From contig NZ_CP050022.2 in NCBI RefSeq assembly GCF_011602485.2, forward strand, positions 2,252,001-2,316,000: 64,000 bases of DNA. The letters are read 5' to 3'. Each line of letters begins with the position of its first letter. Position 1 is the first letter of the stretch. The translations under genes and the position numbers were made by a program. This document shows, one piece after another, positions 20,929 to 29,008 of the stretch. The DNA comes from Bradyrhizobium sp. 1(2017) (GTDB taxonomy: Bacteria > Pseudomonadota > Alphaproteobacteria > Rhizobiales > Xanthobacteraceae). A model generated the notes under the pieces. It was not told the origin of the DNA. It did no database searches and worked only from the letters and a program-made list of their open reading frames with translations.

Positions 20929-21512
20929 GGCCGGCCCCGCGCGGCTGTGGATCGTTCCTGCCGTGACCTTGCCAGCGTGAACGGCCTGAAAAGCCGCTCG
21001 ACGACGATGCCGAGGGTGAAGCCCGCCGCCACGTCGCTGGCCCAATGCGCGAGCAGCGCCACGCGCGTCAACGACAACGTTACTGCCAGTGTGCGCGCCA
21101 GGTGGCGTGAGAGTGGTGGCAACAGGCCGGCGGCCGAGGCGAGGGCGCCCATGTGCGCGGCATGACCAGAGGGAAACGCATCGCGGGGGCGCCCCGAATA
21201 GGGAACACCGTGCCGGTGCCCGCTGACCGTGAGCCGGTCCGGCCTTGTCTGATCGAACAGGGATTTCAGAACATGCGGCAGCACGGCAGTCGCCAGCGAC
21301 ACGGTCAGGACGTGATCGGCGATCCGACGCTTCTGCGGTTTGCGCAGCCGGGTGTAGAGCCATCCTGCCGCGGCGAGCGCGACGAGCACATGCTCGTCGG
21401 CACCCCAGGTCATTGCCTGGGCAGCATGCTCGAGCCCAGAGTTGGTGTTGTGCGCGATCTCGTTGGCGATCGCCGTATCGATCCGGGTGGGTTTGACTGT
21501 TACGAGCGCCAT
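20925..21512 (-). CDS. PAP2-family membrane phosphatase
   Basis: The 195-residue protein has the three motifs of the phosphatidic-acid phosphatase type 2 superfamily. Motif 1 is K-x6-RP in KSLFDQTRP, motif 2 is PSGHA in AFPSGHAAH, and motif 3 is the R-x5-H-x3-D in LTRVALLAHWASDV. Helices surround the motifs, placing the active site at the outer face of the inner membrane. The likely substrate is a lipid phosphate such as phosphatidate or undecaprenyl pyrophosphate. It is first gene of an operon with two DUF3147-type proteins, which suggests a lipid-linked function for them too. Confidence 0.88.
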   Translation of the reverse strand: MALVTVKPTRIDTAIANEIAHNTNSGLEHAAQAMTWGADEHVLVALAAAGWLYTRLRKPQKRRIADHVLTVSLATAVLPHVLKSLFDQTRPDRLTVSGHRHGVPYSGRPRDAFPSGHAAHMGALASAAGLLPPLSRHLARTLAVTLSLTRVALLAHWASDVAAGFTLGIVVERLFRPFTLARSRQERSTAARGRP

Positions 21513-21596
21513 CGGTTCGCCGGCGACATTGTCTCCACGACAGTTTTGTAAAAGATGTGCGACAAAGATGGTTCCTGAAACGCGACCACCTCGGTT

Positions 21597-22598
21597 CTAG
21601 GGCTGACCTGATCCTCCTGCCGAGCCATATACCTGCCCGGTCGCATAACTGGCGTCGGCCGCGGCAAGCTGCACGTAGATCGAAGCCAGCTCGACCGGCT
21701 GGCCGGGACGGCCGAACGGCGTCATGCCGCCGAATTTTTCCAGCTTCTCCATCGTGGCGCCGCCGGAGACCTGCAGCGGCGTCCAGATCGGCCCGGGCGC
21801 GACCCCGTTGACGCGGATGCCCCGGGAGGCGAGCTGCTTCGCCAGTGACTTCACATAGTTCATCGTCGCCGCCTTGGTCTGCGCATAGTCGTAGAGATCA
21901 GGCGAGGGGTCGTAAGCCTGCTCGGAGGTGGTGCCGATGATGCAGGAGCCGGGCTTGAGATGCGGCAGCGCCGCCTTGATGATCCAGAACGGCGCGTAGA
22001 TGTTCGTCTTCATCGTCGCATCGAAATCCTCCGACGAGACCTCGAGAATGGAGGCGCGCGTCTGCTGGCGTGCTGCGTTGTTGACGATGATGTCGAGGCC
22101 GCCGAGGCCCTGCACGGCCTGCTCGACCAGCTGCTTGCAAAAGGCTTCGTCCTTGAGGTCTCCGGGGATCGCAAGTCCGGTGCGGCCTTCCTTCTTGATC
22201 AGTGCGATCACCTCCTGCGCATCGGGCTCTTCCGCGGCCAGATAGTTGATGGCGACATCGGCGCCTTCGCGCGCATAGGCGATCGCGGCGGCACGGCCCA
22301 TGCCGGAATCGCCGCCGGTGATCAGGGCCTTGCGACCGGCGAGCCGGCCGGAGCCCTTGTAGCTGGTCTCGCCATGGTCCGGCCGCGGCTCCATCTTGCC
22401 GGCCAGACCTGGCCAGGGCTGCGACTGCTTCTTGAACGGCGGCTTCGGATAGCGGCTGACGGGATCGATCAAGGCGTGCTCGGCCATGGACGTATCTCCT
22501 TTCGCTGTGGATGCCAGCGAAGCCGCCGCGAGCGTTGCGCTCGCGGCGTGGACGACGTGCCGGCGGGACAAGGAAGTTTTGCTGGGGTTCGACATCAT
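21597..22598 (-). CDS. Short-chain dehydrogenase with possible Tat signal and two starts
   Basis: The SDR core is complete: cofactor motif TGGDSGMGRAAA, NNAA, catalytic YDYAQTKAA (Tyr and Lys) and the PGPIWTP loop. The N-terminal YPKPPFKKQSQPWPGLAGKM is typical of the YghA/YhdF-type NADP dehydrogenases linked to stress. Two starts are plausible. The ATG at 22598 (GGAGAG upstream) adds a 37-residue leader LSRRHVVHAASATLAAASLA that looks like a twin-arginine signal. The ATG at 22487 has a stronger AAAGGAG site and gives the usual 296-residue cytoplasmic form. The long form is listed; both may be made. Substrate unknown. Confidence 0.85.
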   Translation of the reverse strand: MMSNPSKTSLSRRHVVHAASATLAAASLASTAKGDTSMAEHALIDPVSRYPKPPFKKQSQPWPGLAGKMEPRPDHGETSYKGSGRLAGRKALITGGDSGMGRAAAIAYAREGADVAINYLAAEEPDAQEVIALIKKEGRTGLAIPGDLKDEAFCKQLVEQAVQGLGGLDIIVNNAARQQTRASILEVSSEDFDATMKTNIYAPFWIIKAALPHLKPGSCIIGTTSEQAYDPSPDLYDYAQTKAATMNYVKSLAKQLASRGIRVNGVAPGPIWTPLQVSGGATMEKLEKFGGMTPFGRPGQPVELASIYVQLAAADASYATGQVYGSAGGSGQP

Positions 22599-22689
22599 GC
22601 TCTCCGCGATGGTCGAAGCTCAATGCGCGGAGACGGCTGTCGTTGCTAAGCGAAGGACGCCGGAGGGGCCGGCGTCCCTCAGCAATGCG

Positions 22690-23241
22690 TTACTTGGTCT
22701 GGCCCACGCTCGGGGCCTTGCCGAGCTCCTTGGCCATGTCGAGATGGTGCTTCAGCGCCGGCAGCGTCTTGCCCGCCCAGTCCTTCAGCGCGGCATTTTC
22801 ACCGCCCTTGGCGTAGCGCTCTAACAGCGAGACGGCGTCCTCATGGGCGCTGACCTGATAGGAGTTGTAGTCCGAGCTGAAGTCCTTGCCGCTCGTACTC
22901 TTGAGCTTGTCGAGCTTGCTCTGGTGCGGGCTGTCGAGCGCTGTCGGCAGGGTCGCCTCCACCTTGCCGCCGCTGACGAGCCCTTTGAGCTCGGTGCTGG
23001 TCTTGGTGTGATCGGTCACCATCTGCTGCGCGAAGCTCTTCTCCTGCGCGTTGCCCTTCTGCTCGGCGAGCTTGCTCGATTCGATCTCGAACATGTCGCT
23101 GATGGCGACCTGCTTGACGAAGTCGGCTGTGGACGGCGCGACCCCGAGCGCCGAATTGACGCCGGTCTTTTCGCCCAAGGATTGCGCCAGTGCAGGGCCT
23201 GCGAGAAGCATGCAAGCAATGGCGATGATGGTTCGTTTCAT
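22690..23241 (-). CDS. Exported DUF4142 protein
   Basis: The 183-residue protein starts with a signal peptide (MKRTIIAIACMLLAGPALAQ). It has the DUF4142 signature: FVKQVAISDMFEIESSKLAE, SFAQQMVTDHTKTSTELKGL and EDAVSLLERYAKGGENAALK. The fold is a four-helix ferritin-like bundle seen in periplasmic proteins of unknown function. The ATG at 23241 begins the signal peptide; the longer frame to 23301 has no support. A paralogue lies at 17903-18415. Confidence 0.88.
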   Translation of the reverse strand: MKRTIIAIACMLLAGPALAQSLGEKTGVNSALGVAPSTADFVKQVAISDMFEIESSKLAEQKGNAQEKSFAQQMVTDHTKTSTELKGLVSGGKVEATLPTALDSPHQSKLDKLKSTSGKDFSSDYNSYQVSAHEDAVSLLERYAKGGENAALKDWAGKTLPALKHHLDMAKELGKAPSVGQTK

Positions 23242-23327
23242 GGTCCGGTCCCTGAATTGATGGCGCGGCCGTGTGCCGCGCCATGTTGCGCCGTTCAACA
23301 CGCCGCGCCGACCGAGGTTCCTAACGA

Positions 23328-23555
23328 CTAGTCCGTGGGATTGCGGCCCGTGCGTGGATTGATCGGATCGGTCGGCTTGCGTCGAAGCCGCTCGGGCAGA
23401 AACGGTTCGGACGGCGCGGCGGTGGCTTCGGCGCGCACGTCGGCATGGCGCTGCGCCCGCTCATGCGGCGTCCGGTTGTCGTTGAAGTGCTGCTTCACGT
23501 CGACGCCGTCGACCGGGTCGTTGACGCCGTGCTGGATATCGCGGAAGTCGCTCAT
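23328..23555 (-). CDS. Small hydrophilic hypothetical protein, 75 aa
   Basis: MSDFRDIQHGVNDPVDGVDV then KQHFNDNRTPHERAQRHADV form a polar, Arg-rich chain ending PTDPINPRTGRNPTD. No domain or membrane segment is visible. It starts 8 bases before the end of the TPP-enzyme relic on the same strand. The N-terminal region recurs in small Bradyrhizobium proteins; function unknown. Confidence 0.6.
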   Translation of the reverse strand: MSDFRDIQHGVNDPVDGVDVKQHFNDNRTPHERAQRHADVRAEATAAPSEPFLPERLRRKPTDPINPRTGRNPTD

Positions 23556-23563
23556 GGTTCACC

Positions 23564-23815
23564 TCATCGCTTTCCGGGCAGGATCGATTCGAGCACCTGC
23601 CGCGCTGCGCCTTTGATCATCCCGCTTCCGTTCGGATCGCCCTTCATCAGGGCGAGCGAGAAATTCTTGGCCTGGCCTGAAAACTTCGCGTAGGCGGTCG
23701 CCAAGAACGCCGCCATCTCCTCGTGCCGCGCCTGGACGAACCCTATCTTGCCGTCGGCCCGGTTCATCGCGCCGAACACGCCGTTGATGCCGTCGCCGGG
23801 ATAGCCAAAGAACGG
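23564..23815 (-). pseudogene. Internally deleted TPP-requiring enzyme (acetolactate synthase/pyruvate oxidase type)
   Basis: The frame reads FFGYPGDGINGVFGAMNRAD then GKIGFVQARHEEMAAFLATA and YAKFSGQ, the start of thiamine-diphosphate enzymes with the catalytic Glu of RHEEMAAF. At about 23671 it passes without a break to AKNFSLALMKGDPNGSGMIK and GAARQVLESILPGKR, which is their C-terminal end. Some 500 intervening residues, including the TPP-binding GDG motif, are missing, and the natural N-terminus is also gone. This is an in-frame fusion relic, unlikely to be active. Confidence 0.8.
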
Positions 23816-23925
23816 CGCGTTGCCGGTGATGTTCCTTTTTGGTTGCGAGATGACGCACCGCGCCATCTGGAACGATCGGCCCGACCTGCAAGTTGATTCA
23901 TGTGTTGGCTGAGTGGAGACATGAG

Positions 23926-24300
23926 ATGTTGAATCAAGGTGAGCTGGATCGCAGCGAGACCGGACGGCTGATCGGCAGCGACAAGGTCGAGGGAACATCG
24001 GTCTACGGCGCCGATCGCAACCGGATCGGTTCGATCGAACGGTTGATGATCGATAAGGTCAGCGGCAAGGTGTCCTATGCGGTCCTTGGCTTTGGCGGCT
24101 TTCTGGGTCTTGGCAATGACCATTACCCCCTGCCATGGCAGTCGCTGAAATACGACACCGAACTCGGCGGCTATGTCACTGGCATCACCACCAAGGAGTT
24201 GGAAGGCGCGCCGAAATATGGCGATCGCAGTGACTGGAACTGGGGTGATGATGCCGCGGTTCGTGGCATCAACTCCTACTATGGCGTTCCCTTCGCATAG
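23926..24300 (+). CDS. PRC-barrel domain protein
   Basis: The 124-residue protein starts MLNQGELDRSETGRLIGSDK and has the PRC-barrel pattern: VYGADRNRIGSIERLMIDKV, then VSYAVLGFGGFLGLGNDHYP and LPWQSLKYD. Residues 70-124 form a short polar tail ending NSYYGVPFA. PRC barrels bind proteins or RNA (RimM, the H subunit of photosynthetic reaction centres); small stand-alone versions are common in Rhizobiales with unknown role. The gene is divergent from the TPP-enzyme relic. A TTG further upstream at 23893 is also in frame, but the ATG at 23926 was chosen. Confidence 0.88.
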   Translation: MLNQGELDRSETGRLIGSDKVEGTSVYGADRNRIGSIERLMIDKVSGKVSYAVLGFGGFLGLGNDHYPLPWQSLKYDTELGGYVTGITTKELEGAPKYGDRSDWNWGDDAAVRGINSYYGVPFA

Positions 24301-24323
24301 GCGTTGCACGGAAAGGCAGATCG

Positions 24324-24482
24324 ATGAGCAAGGAACGGCCCACCGACGATCCCCGCGATCAGAACGACTGGGGTTCGCACAGACAGACGGACAAGCCCTG
24401 GAAGGGCAATCCAGAGAAAGAGCAGGGATCGGACGAGGTGAAGCCCGATCTCGAGAAGTGGCACGAGACCAAGACGCACTGA
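24324..24482 (+). CDS. Small hydrophilic hypothetical protein, 52 aa
   Basis: An ATG at 24324 with GGAAAGG upstream opens a 52-codon frame: MSKERPTDDPRDQNDWGSHR, QTDKPWKGNPEKEQGSDEVK, PDLEKWHETKTH. The chain is charged, Trp-containing and probably disordered. It follows the PRC-barrel gene by 23 bases and a strong terminator closes the unit, so they are probably co-transcribed. The sequence looks like a conserved Bradyrhizobium small protein; function unknown. Confidence 0.7.
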   Translation: MSKERPTDDPRDQNDWGSHRQTDKPWKGNPEKEQGSDEVKPDLEKWHETKTH

Positions 24483-24506
24483 AGTGCCGCTCGCGAGACA
24501 TCATCG

Positions 24507-24539
24507 AGAAGCGCGGCACCGGTGTCGCGCTTCTTTTTT
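24507..24539 (+). terminator. Intrinsic terminator after the PRC-barrel unit
   Basis: The stem GAAGCGCG and CGCGCTTC encloses a short GC-rich top and is followed by a run of six T. This is a canonical factor-independent terminator. Bases 24540-24662 hold no further feature. Confidence 0.85.
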
Positions 24540-24662
24540 GCGCACCGCGTTCACGAATCGCAGAGCTGCTGAGCACAGCGGAACCATGCTCTGGCACTGC
24601 GGTTGGCCTCCCGGCGCGCGAGCCTGGTTCAAGCCGCTTGCTGCCGGTAGTCCCGACAAAAG

Positions 24663-25826
24663 GTGTTCGCCGTGGATGCTCAAATCCGGGAGCGTGGGCC
24701 GTCCGCGGAGCAGCCGCAGAGGGCGAAGGAAGCTCCAAGACCGAGTCCCGATCAGGTCAGCGACGTCAAAGATCAGTCGGATAAGCCGGCGCCGTCGCTG
24801 CGAGACCGGCTCCGCGAGCATTGGCTGGTCGCAACCGTGGGCGCCATTGCGGTGATCGCGGCGCTGGCCGGCGGCCTGCTTTATTGGCTCGAGGTCCGTC
24901 ACTACGAGTCCACCGACGACGCCTTCGTCGCCGCGCGCAGCTTTTCCGTGGCTTCGAAGGTGAGCGGCTACGTGACGGACGTTCCGGTCACGGACAACCA
25001 GCACGTCAAGGCGGGCGACCTTCTCGCCAAGATCGACGAGCGCGACTACCGGATCGCGGTCGAGCAGGCCAACGCGCAGGTCGCGGTGTCCAAGGCGAAC
25101 ATCGACAATGTCGAGGCGCAGATCGTTTCCCAGGAGGAGCAGATCAAACAGGCCCAGGCCCAGCTCGAGCAGGCGCAGGCCCAGCTTCAGTTCTCGCAGG
25201 AGGAGTTCAAGCGCGCGGAAGAGTTGGCCGAGAAGGGCGCCGGCACCGTGCAGCGCCAGCAGCAGACCCGCTCCGATCTTCAGGCCCAGCAGGCCAATAC
25301 CGAACGCGCCAGGACGGCCGTGACGTCGGCGCAGCTTGGCATCAAGACGCTGCAGGCGCAGTTGGAAGGCGCCAAGGCGCAACTCGAGCAATCGCAGGCC
25401 CAGCTCGATCAGGCCAAACTGAACCTGCAATACACCAGCGTGGTCGCCGCGCAGGCGGGCCGTGTCGTCAAGCTCTCCGGTGCCAAGGGCACATTCGTCA
25501 CCGCGGGCCAAAGCCTGATGATGTTCGTCCCGGACCAGGTCTGGGTCGTCGCCAACTACAAGGAGACCCAACTCAACGACATGCGCCCGGGCCAGCCGGT
25601 CGAGATTCGCATCGATGCCTATCCCGGCCGCAAGCTGACCGGCCACGTCGATTCCGTGCAACCGGGCTCCGGCACCGCGTTCAGCCTGCTGCCGGCGGAA
25701 AACGCCACCGGCAACTACGTCAAGGTCGTGCAGCGTGTGCCGGTGAAGATCGTGGTCGACAATTGGCCGCCGGACCTGCCGGTCGGACCCGGCATGTCCG
25801 TCGTGCCCTGGACCAGGGTGCGATGA
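24663..25826 (+). CDS. emrA: HlyD/EmrA-type membrane fusion protein
   Basis: The 387-residue protein has a cytoplasmic tail and one N-terminal membrane helix at about 56-78 (LVATVGAIAVIAALAGGLLY). A beta-barrel/lipoyl half follows (VSGYVTDVPVTDNQHVKAGD). A long Gln/Ala-rich coiled coil covers about 135-265, then the second lipoyl half (YTSVVAAQAGRVVKLSGAKG) and a C-terminal barrel. It should bridge the EmrB-type transporter to an outer-membrane channel for drug efflux. The start is a GTG at 24663 or the GTG at 24672; no ATG is available. Its stop overlaps the emrB start in ATGA. Confidence 0.88.
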   Translation: MFAVDAQIRERGPSAEQPQRAKEAPRPSPDQVSDVKDQSDKPAPSLRDRLREHWLVATVGAIAVIAALAGGLLYWLEVRHYESTDDAFVAARSFSVASKVSGYVTDVPVTDNQHVKAGDLLAKIDERDYRIAVEQANAQVAVSKANIDNVEAQIVSQEEQIKQAQAQLEQAQAQLQFSQEEFKRAEELAEKGAGTVQRQQQTRSDLQAQQANTERARTAVTSAQLGIKTLQAQLEGAKAQLEQSQAQLDQAKLNLQYTSVVAAQAGRVVKLSGAKGTFVTAGQSLMMFVPDQVWVVANYKETQLNDMRPGQPVEIRIDAYPGRKLTGHVDSVQPGSGTAFSLLPAENATGNYVKVVQRVPVKIVVDNWPPDLPVGPGMSVVPWTRVR

Positions 25827-27442
25827 CGGACGCAACGCAAGGCGGCGCGTCCGCCGGCGGATGGTCACCGGAGCGGTCCGCGGCGGGCGGGCACAATCCC
25901 TATCTGATCGCCTTCGTGGTCTCGATCGCGACCTTCATGGAGGTGCTCGACACCACCATCGCCAACGTCGCGTTGCGCCACATCGCCGGCAGCCTGGCGG
26001 TCGGCATCGACGAGAGCACCTACGTCATCACCAGCTATCTCGTCGCCAATGCCATCGTGCTGTCGATCTCGGGCTGGCTGTCGACGGTGATCGGCCGCAA
26101 GCGCTTCTACATGATGTGCGTCGCGACCTTCACGCTGGCGTCGCTGCTCTGTGGCTTCGCCTGGAATCTGGAATCGCTGGTGCTGTTCCGGATCTTGCAA
26201 GGCCTTGGCGGCGGCGGGATGGCGACCAGCGAGCAGGCGATCCTCGCCGACTCCTTCCCGCCGCATAAGCGCGGCCAGGCCTTTGCGGTCTACGGGGTCG
26301 CCGTCGTGGTCGCGCCGGTGATCGGCCCGACGCTCGGCGGCTGGATCACCGACACCTACACCTGGCACTGGGTGTTCCTGATCAACGTTCCCATGGGATT
26401 GCTGTCATTGTTCCTGGTCGGCTCGCTCGTGAAGGAGCCGTCGGGCGCGGTGGAGGAGAGGGCAAAGCTGCTCAGCCGGGGGCTGCGCGTCGACTATGTC
26501 GGTTTCGCCCTGGTCGCAATCGGGCTCGGCTCGCTCGAATTCGTGCTCGACGAAGGCCAGCGCAAAGACTGGTTCGGATCGAGCATGATCGTCGTCTTTG
26601 CCGTCCTCGCAGCCGTCTCGCTGCTTGCATTGATCCCGTGGGAGCTGACGCGGGAGGAACCCATCGTCGATCTTCGCCTGCTTGGCCGGCGCCAGTTCGC
26701 CGCCTGCTTCCTGGTCATGCTCGGCACAGGCGCGGTGTTGATCTCGACGACACAGCTGCTGCCGCAACTGCTCCAGACCGAGCTGAACTACACCGCCATG
26801 CTGGCCGGCCTCGCGCTGTCGCCCGGCGGGGTTGCGACGCTGGTGCTGATGCCGGTGGTGGGTCGCCTCGTCGGCATCGTGCAGCCGAAATATCTCATCA
26901 TGTGCGGTGCCGCCATCGTCGCCTTCTCGATGTGGCATCTCACCGGGCTGACCGGCGACATCACTTACGGCTACGCGGCGTTGTCGCGTATCTTCCTTGC
27001 GCTTGGTCTTCCCTTCCTGTTCCTGCCGGTGACGACGGCCTCCTATGACGGCATTCCCCCGGACAAGACCAACCAGGCCTCGGCGCTGATCAACGTCGCC
27101 CGCAACATCGGGGGGTCGATGGGAGTTGCGCTGGCGCAGACCATGCTGGCGCAGCGCCAGCAATTCCACCAGAGCAGGCTGGTCGAGCACGCCGCGCCGT
27201 CCGATCTCGGCTATCAGCAGACCATCGACGCGATGACGCGCTACTTCCAGGCGCAGGGTTCGAACGCAAGCGATGCCGCCGCGCAGGCAGTCGCCTGGGT
27301 CGGCAAGACCTTGCAGCGGCAGGTGGACTTGCTGGCCTATATCGACGTGTTCTGGACGCTCGCGATCGTCGCGCTGCTGATGATCCCCACGGCGGCGGTG
27401 CTGCGCCGGATCGACCTGGGAGCGCCGGCGCGCGGGCATTGA
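25823..27442 (+). CDS. emrB: EmrB/DHA2-family 14-TM drug:H+ antiporter
   Basis: The 539-residue major-facilitator protein shows the DHA2 hallmarks: motif D1 (LDTTIANVALRHIAGSLA), motif A-like GWLSTVIGRKRFYM and motif C near GVAVVVAPVIGPTLGGWI. About 14 hydrophobic helices are present. It couples proton entry to export of hydrophobic toxicants together with the EmrA-type partner whose stop codon it overlaps. No outer-membrane factor gene is nearby. The nearest regulator is the HxlR-type gene at 27575-28039; a role in efflux control is unproven. Confidence 0.92.
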   Translation: MTDATQGGASAGGWSPERSAAGGHNPYLIAFVVSIATFMEVLDTTIANVALRHIAGSLAVGIDESTYVITSYLVANAIVLSISGWLSTVIGRKRFYMMCVATFTLASLLCGFAWNLESLVLFRILQGLGGGGMATSEQAILADSFPPHKRGQAFAVYGVAVVVAPVIGPTLGGWITDTYTWHWVFLINVPMGLLSLFLVGSLVKEPSGAVEERAKLLSRGLRVDYVGFALVAIGLGSLEFVLDEGQRKDWFGSSMIVVFAVLAAVSLLALIPWELTREEPIVDLRLLGRRQFAACFLVMLGTGAVLISTTQLLPQLLQTELNYTAMLAGLALSPGGVATLVLMPVVGRLVGIVQPKYLIMCGAAIVAFSMWHLTGLTGDITYGYAALSRIFLALGLPFLFLPVTTASYDGIPPDKTNQASALINVARNIGGSMGVALAQTMLAQRQQFHQSRLVEHAAPSDLGYQQTIDAMTRYFQAQGSNASDAAAQAVAWVGKTLQRQVDLLAYIDVFWTLAIVALLMIPTAAVLRRIDLGAPARGH

Positions 27443-27464
27443 GGCAAACTCGCCACCACTCCCG

Positions 27465-27552
27465 TCCTTTCGAGCGCAGCGAAGCAATCCAGACTGCGTC
27501 TGCGGAAGAGTTCTGGATTGCTTCGTCGCAAGGGCTCCTCGCAATGACGGGG
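27465..27552. repeat. Dispersed palindromic repeat with a GAAGCAATCCAGA stem
   Basis: GAAGCAATCCAGA (27481-27493) and TCTGGATTGCTTC (27512-27524) form a perfect 13-base stem. The flanking bases include CGAGCGCAGC and TCCTCGCAATGACGG. The element lies between emrB and the convergent HxlR gene. Such elements recur in many Bradyrhizobium and Rhodopseudomonas intergenic regions, and its position would also allow it to work as a bidirectional terminator. Confidence 0.8.
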
Positions 27553-27574
27553 TTGAGAGGCGCGCCCGCCTGGC

Positions 27575-28039
27575 TCATGCCACCGCTTTCCGCCGCCCCG
27601 GCCCCGCATGCACATGCACCTGCTTGGCATGCAGTGGCTCGCCGCATTCCGAGCACACCATCACGGGATCGAACAACTTGCCGCAAGTCTTGTGCTCGTG
27701 GAGCAGCGGGCGGCCGCGCTCGTCGCCCATGTGGGCGTCGCCCCAATGCACCATCGCCATGATGATCGGGTAGAGGTCGAGGCCTTTCTGGGTGAGAATG
27801 TACTCGTAGCGCTTCGGCGCTTCGGAATAGGGCACGCGGCGCAGGATGCCGAAACGAACCAGCTTCTTCAGCCGCTCCGACAGCAGGTGCCGGGTGATCT
27901 GGAGCGAGGACTGGAACGCCTCGAACCGTCGCACGCGCAAGAAGCACTCGCGCAGGATCAGCAGCGTCCAGCGGTCCCCGATCACGGCGATGGTGCGGGC
28001 GAGCGAGCAGGGCTCTTCGTCCAGCGCGTCCCATTTCAT
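27575..28039 (-). CDS. HxlR-family transcriptional regulator
   Basis: The 154-residue protein begins MKWDALDEEPCSLARTIAVI. It has the HxlR winged helix (GDRWTLLILRECFLRVRRFE, then RHLLSERLKKLVRFGILRRV and YEYILTQKGLDLYPIIMAM). The Cys in EEPCSLAR is the residue used for redox or electrophile sensing in HypR/YodB relatives. Two further Cys-x2-Cys residues occur near the C-terminus (VCSECGEPLHAKQVHVHAG), a possible metal site. The start at 28039 leaves a divergent promoter region with the SDR gene, its most likely target. Confidence 0.88.
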   Translation of the reverse strand: MKWDALDEEPCSLARTIAVIGDRWTLLILRECFLRVRRFEAFQSSLQITRHLLSERLKKLVRFGILRRVPYSEAPKRYEYILTQKGLDLYPIIMAMVHWGDAHMGDERGRPLLHEHKTCGKLFDPVMVCSECGEPLHAKQVHVHAGPGRRKAVA

Positions 28040-28206
28040 GTGCGGTCTCCGCGGGCAGTCAGTCTGAAAAAGGAACTGACTTGAACGGTCAGCGTAATTG
28101 GTTAGGCAATCTACCATTTATGCCCTAGGTTTGACAGTTCTATTTTAGAACTATAGCCTTCAACACACGCCGCGCGCCCATGCGTGGCTCACCAGAGGAG
28201 GCGACC

Positions 28207-28944
28207 TTGCCCAAGCGAAACGCCACTGCGGCCGTCATCGGGGCCGGAGACTTCATCGGCTCGGAGATCGCCAAGAAGTTCGCCGCCGAAGGTTTCACGG
28301 TCTTCGCCGGCCGCCGCAACGGCGACAAGCTCGCGCCGCTGGTGAAGGACATCGAAGCTGCCGGTGGTGAAATCCACGCGCGTTCGCTCGATGCGCGAAA
28401 GGAAGACGAGGTCATCGCCTTCCTCGACGACGCCGACAAGCATGCGCCGCTGGACGTCTGCATCTTCAACGTCGGCGCCAACGTCAATTTCCCGATCCTC
28501 GACACGACGGAGCGCGTCTTCCGGAAGGTGTGGGAGATGGCCTGCTATTCCGGCTTCCTGGCGGGGCGCGAAGCGGCGCGGCTGATGCTGCCGCGCGGCG
28601 GCGGCAACATCTTCTTCACCGGCGCCACAGCCTCCTTGCGCGGCGGCAGCGGCTTTGCCGCCTTCGCCAGCGCCAAGTTCGGCCTGCGCGCGGTGGCGCA
28701 GGCGATGGCGCGCGAGCTCGGGCCGAAGAACATCCACGTCGCTCATCTCATCATCGATTCCGGCGTCGACACCGAATGGGTGCGCCAGCGCCGGCTCGAG
28801 GCGCTCGGGCCGAATGCGCTGGACGATCCCGATCTCCTGATGCCGCCATCCTCGGTGGCTGACGCCTATTGGCAGCTCTACCAGCAGCCCAAGAGCGCCT
28901 GGACCTTCGAGATGGAGATCCGCCCGTTCGGAGAGAAATGGTGA
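28207..28944 (+). CDS. Short-chain dehydrogenase-like protein with Phe at the catalytic Tyr position
   Basis: The 245-residue protein has an SDR-type Rossmann start, AAVIGAGDFIGSEIAKKFAA, and a typical fold to the C-terminus. Where active SDRs have Y-x3-K this one reads FAAFASAKFGLRAVAQ, with Phe in place of Tyr. The GAG-x3-G loop also differs from the usual TGxxxGIG. It may bind NAD(P) without classic SDR chemistry, or belong to an F-x3-K subfamily. The start is the TTG at 28207, behind AGAGGAGG, although an in-frame ATG lies at 28180. It is divergent from the HxlR regulator, which may control it. Confidence 0.85.
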   Translation: MPKRNATAAVIGAGDFIGSEIAKKFAAEGFTVFAGRRNGDKLAPLVKDIEAAGGEIHARSLDARKEDEVIAFLDDADKHAPLDVCIFNVGANVNFPILDTTERVFRKVWEMACYSGFLAGREAARLMLPRGGGNIFFTGATASLRGGSGFAAFASAKFGLRAVAQAMARELGPKNIHVAHLIIDSGVDTEWVRQRRLEALGPNALDDPDLLMPPSSVADAYWQLYQQPKSAWTFEMEIRPFGEKW

Positions 28945-29008
28945 CCGCGGCACGCGACTGCGGCTAGACTGAATCCGACATCAAGCAAAAGCCCCCGGAG
29001 GAAACGAC

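Noticed and set aside
24501..25868. A 455-codon minus-strand frame over emrA
   Set aside because: It is the complement of the Gln/Ala coiled coil (LLELRLGAFQ-like repeats), with no independent support.
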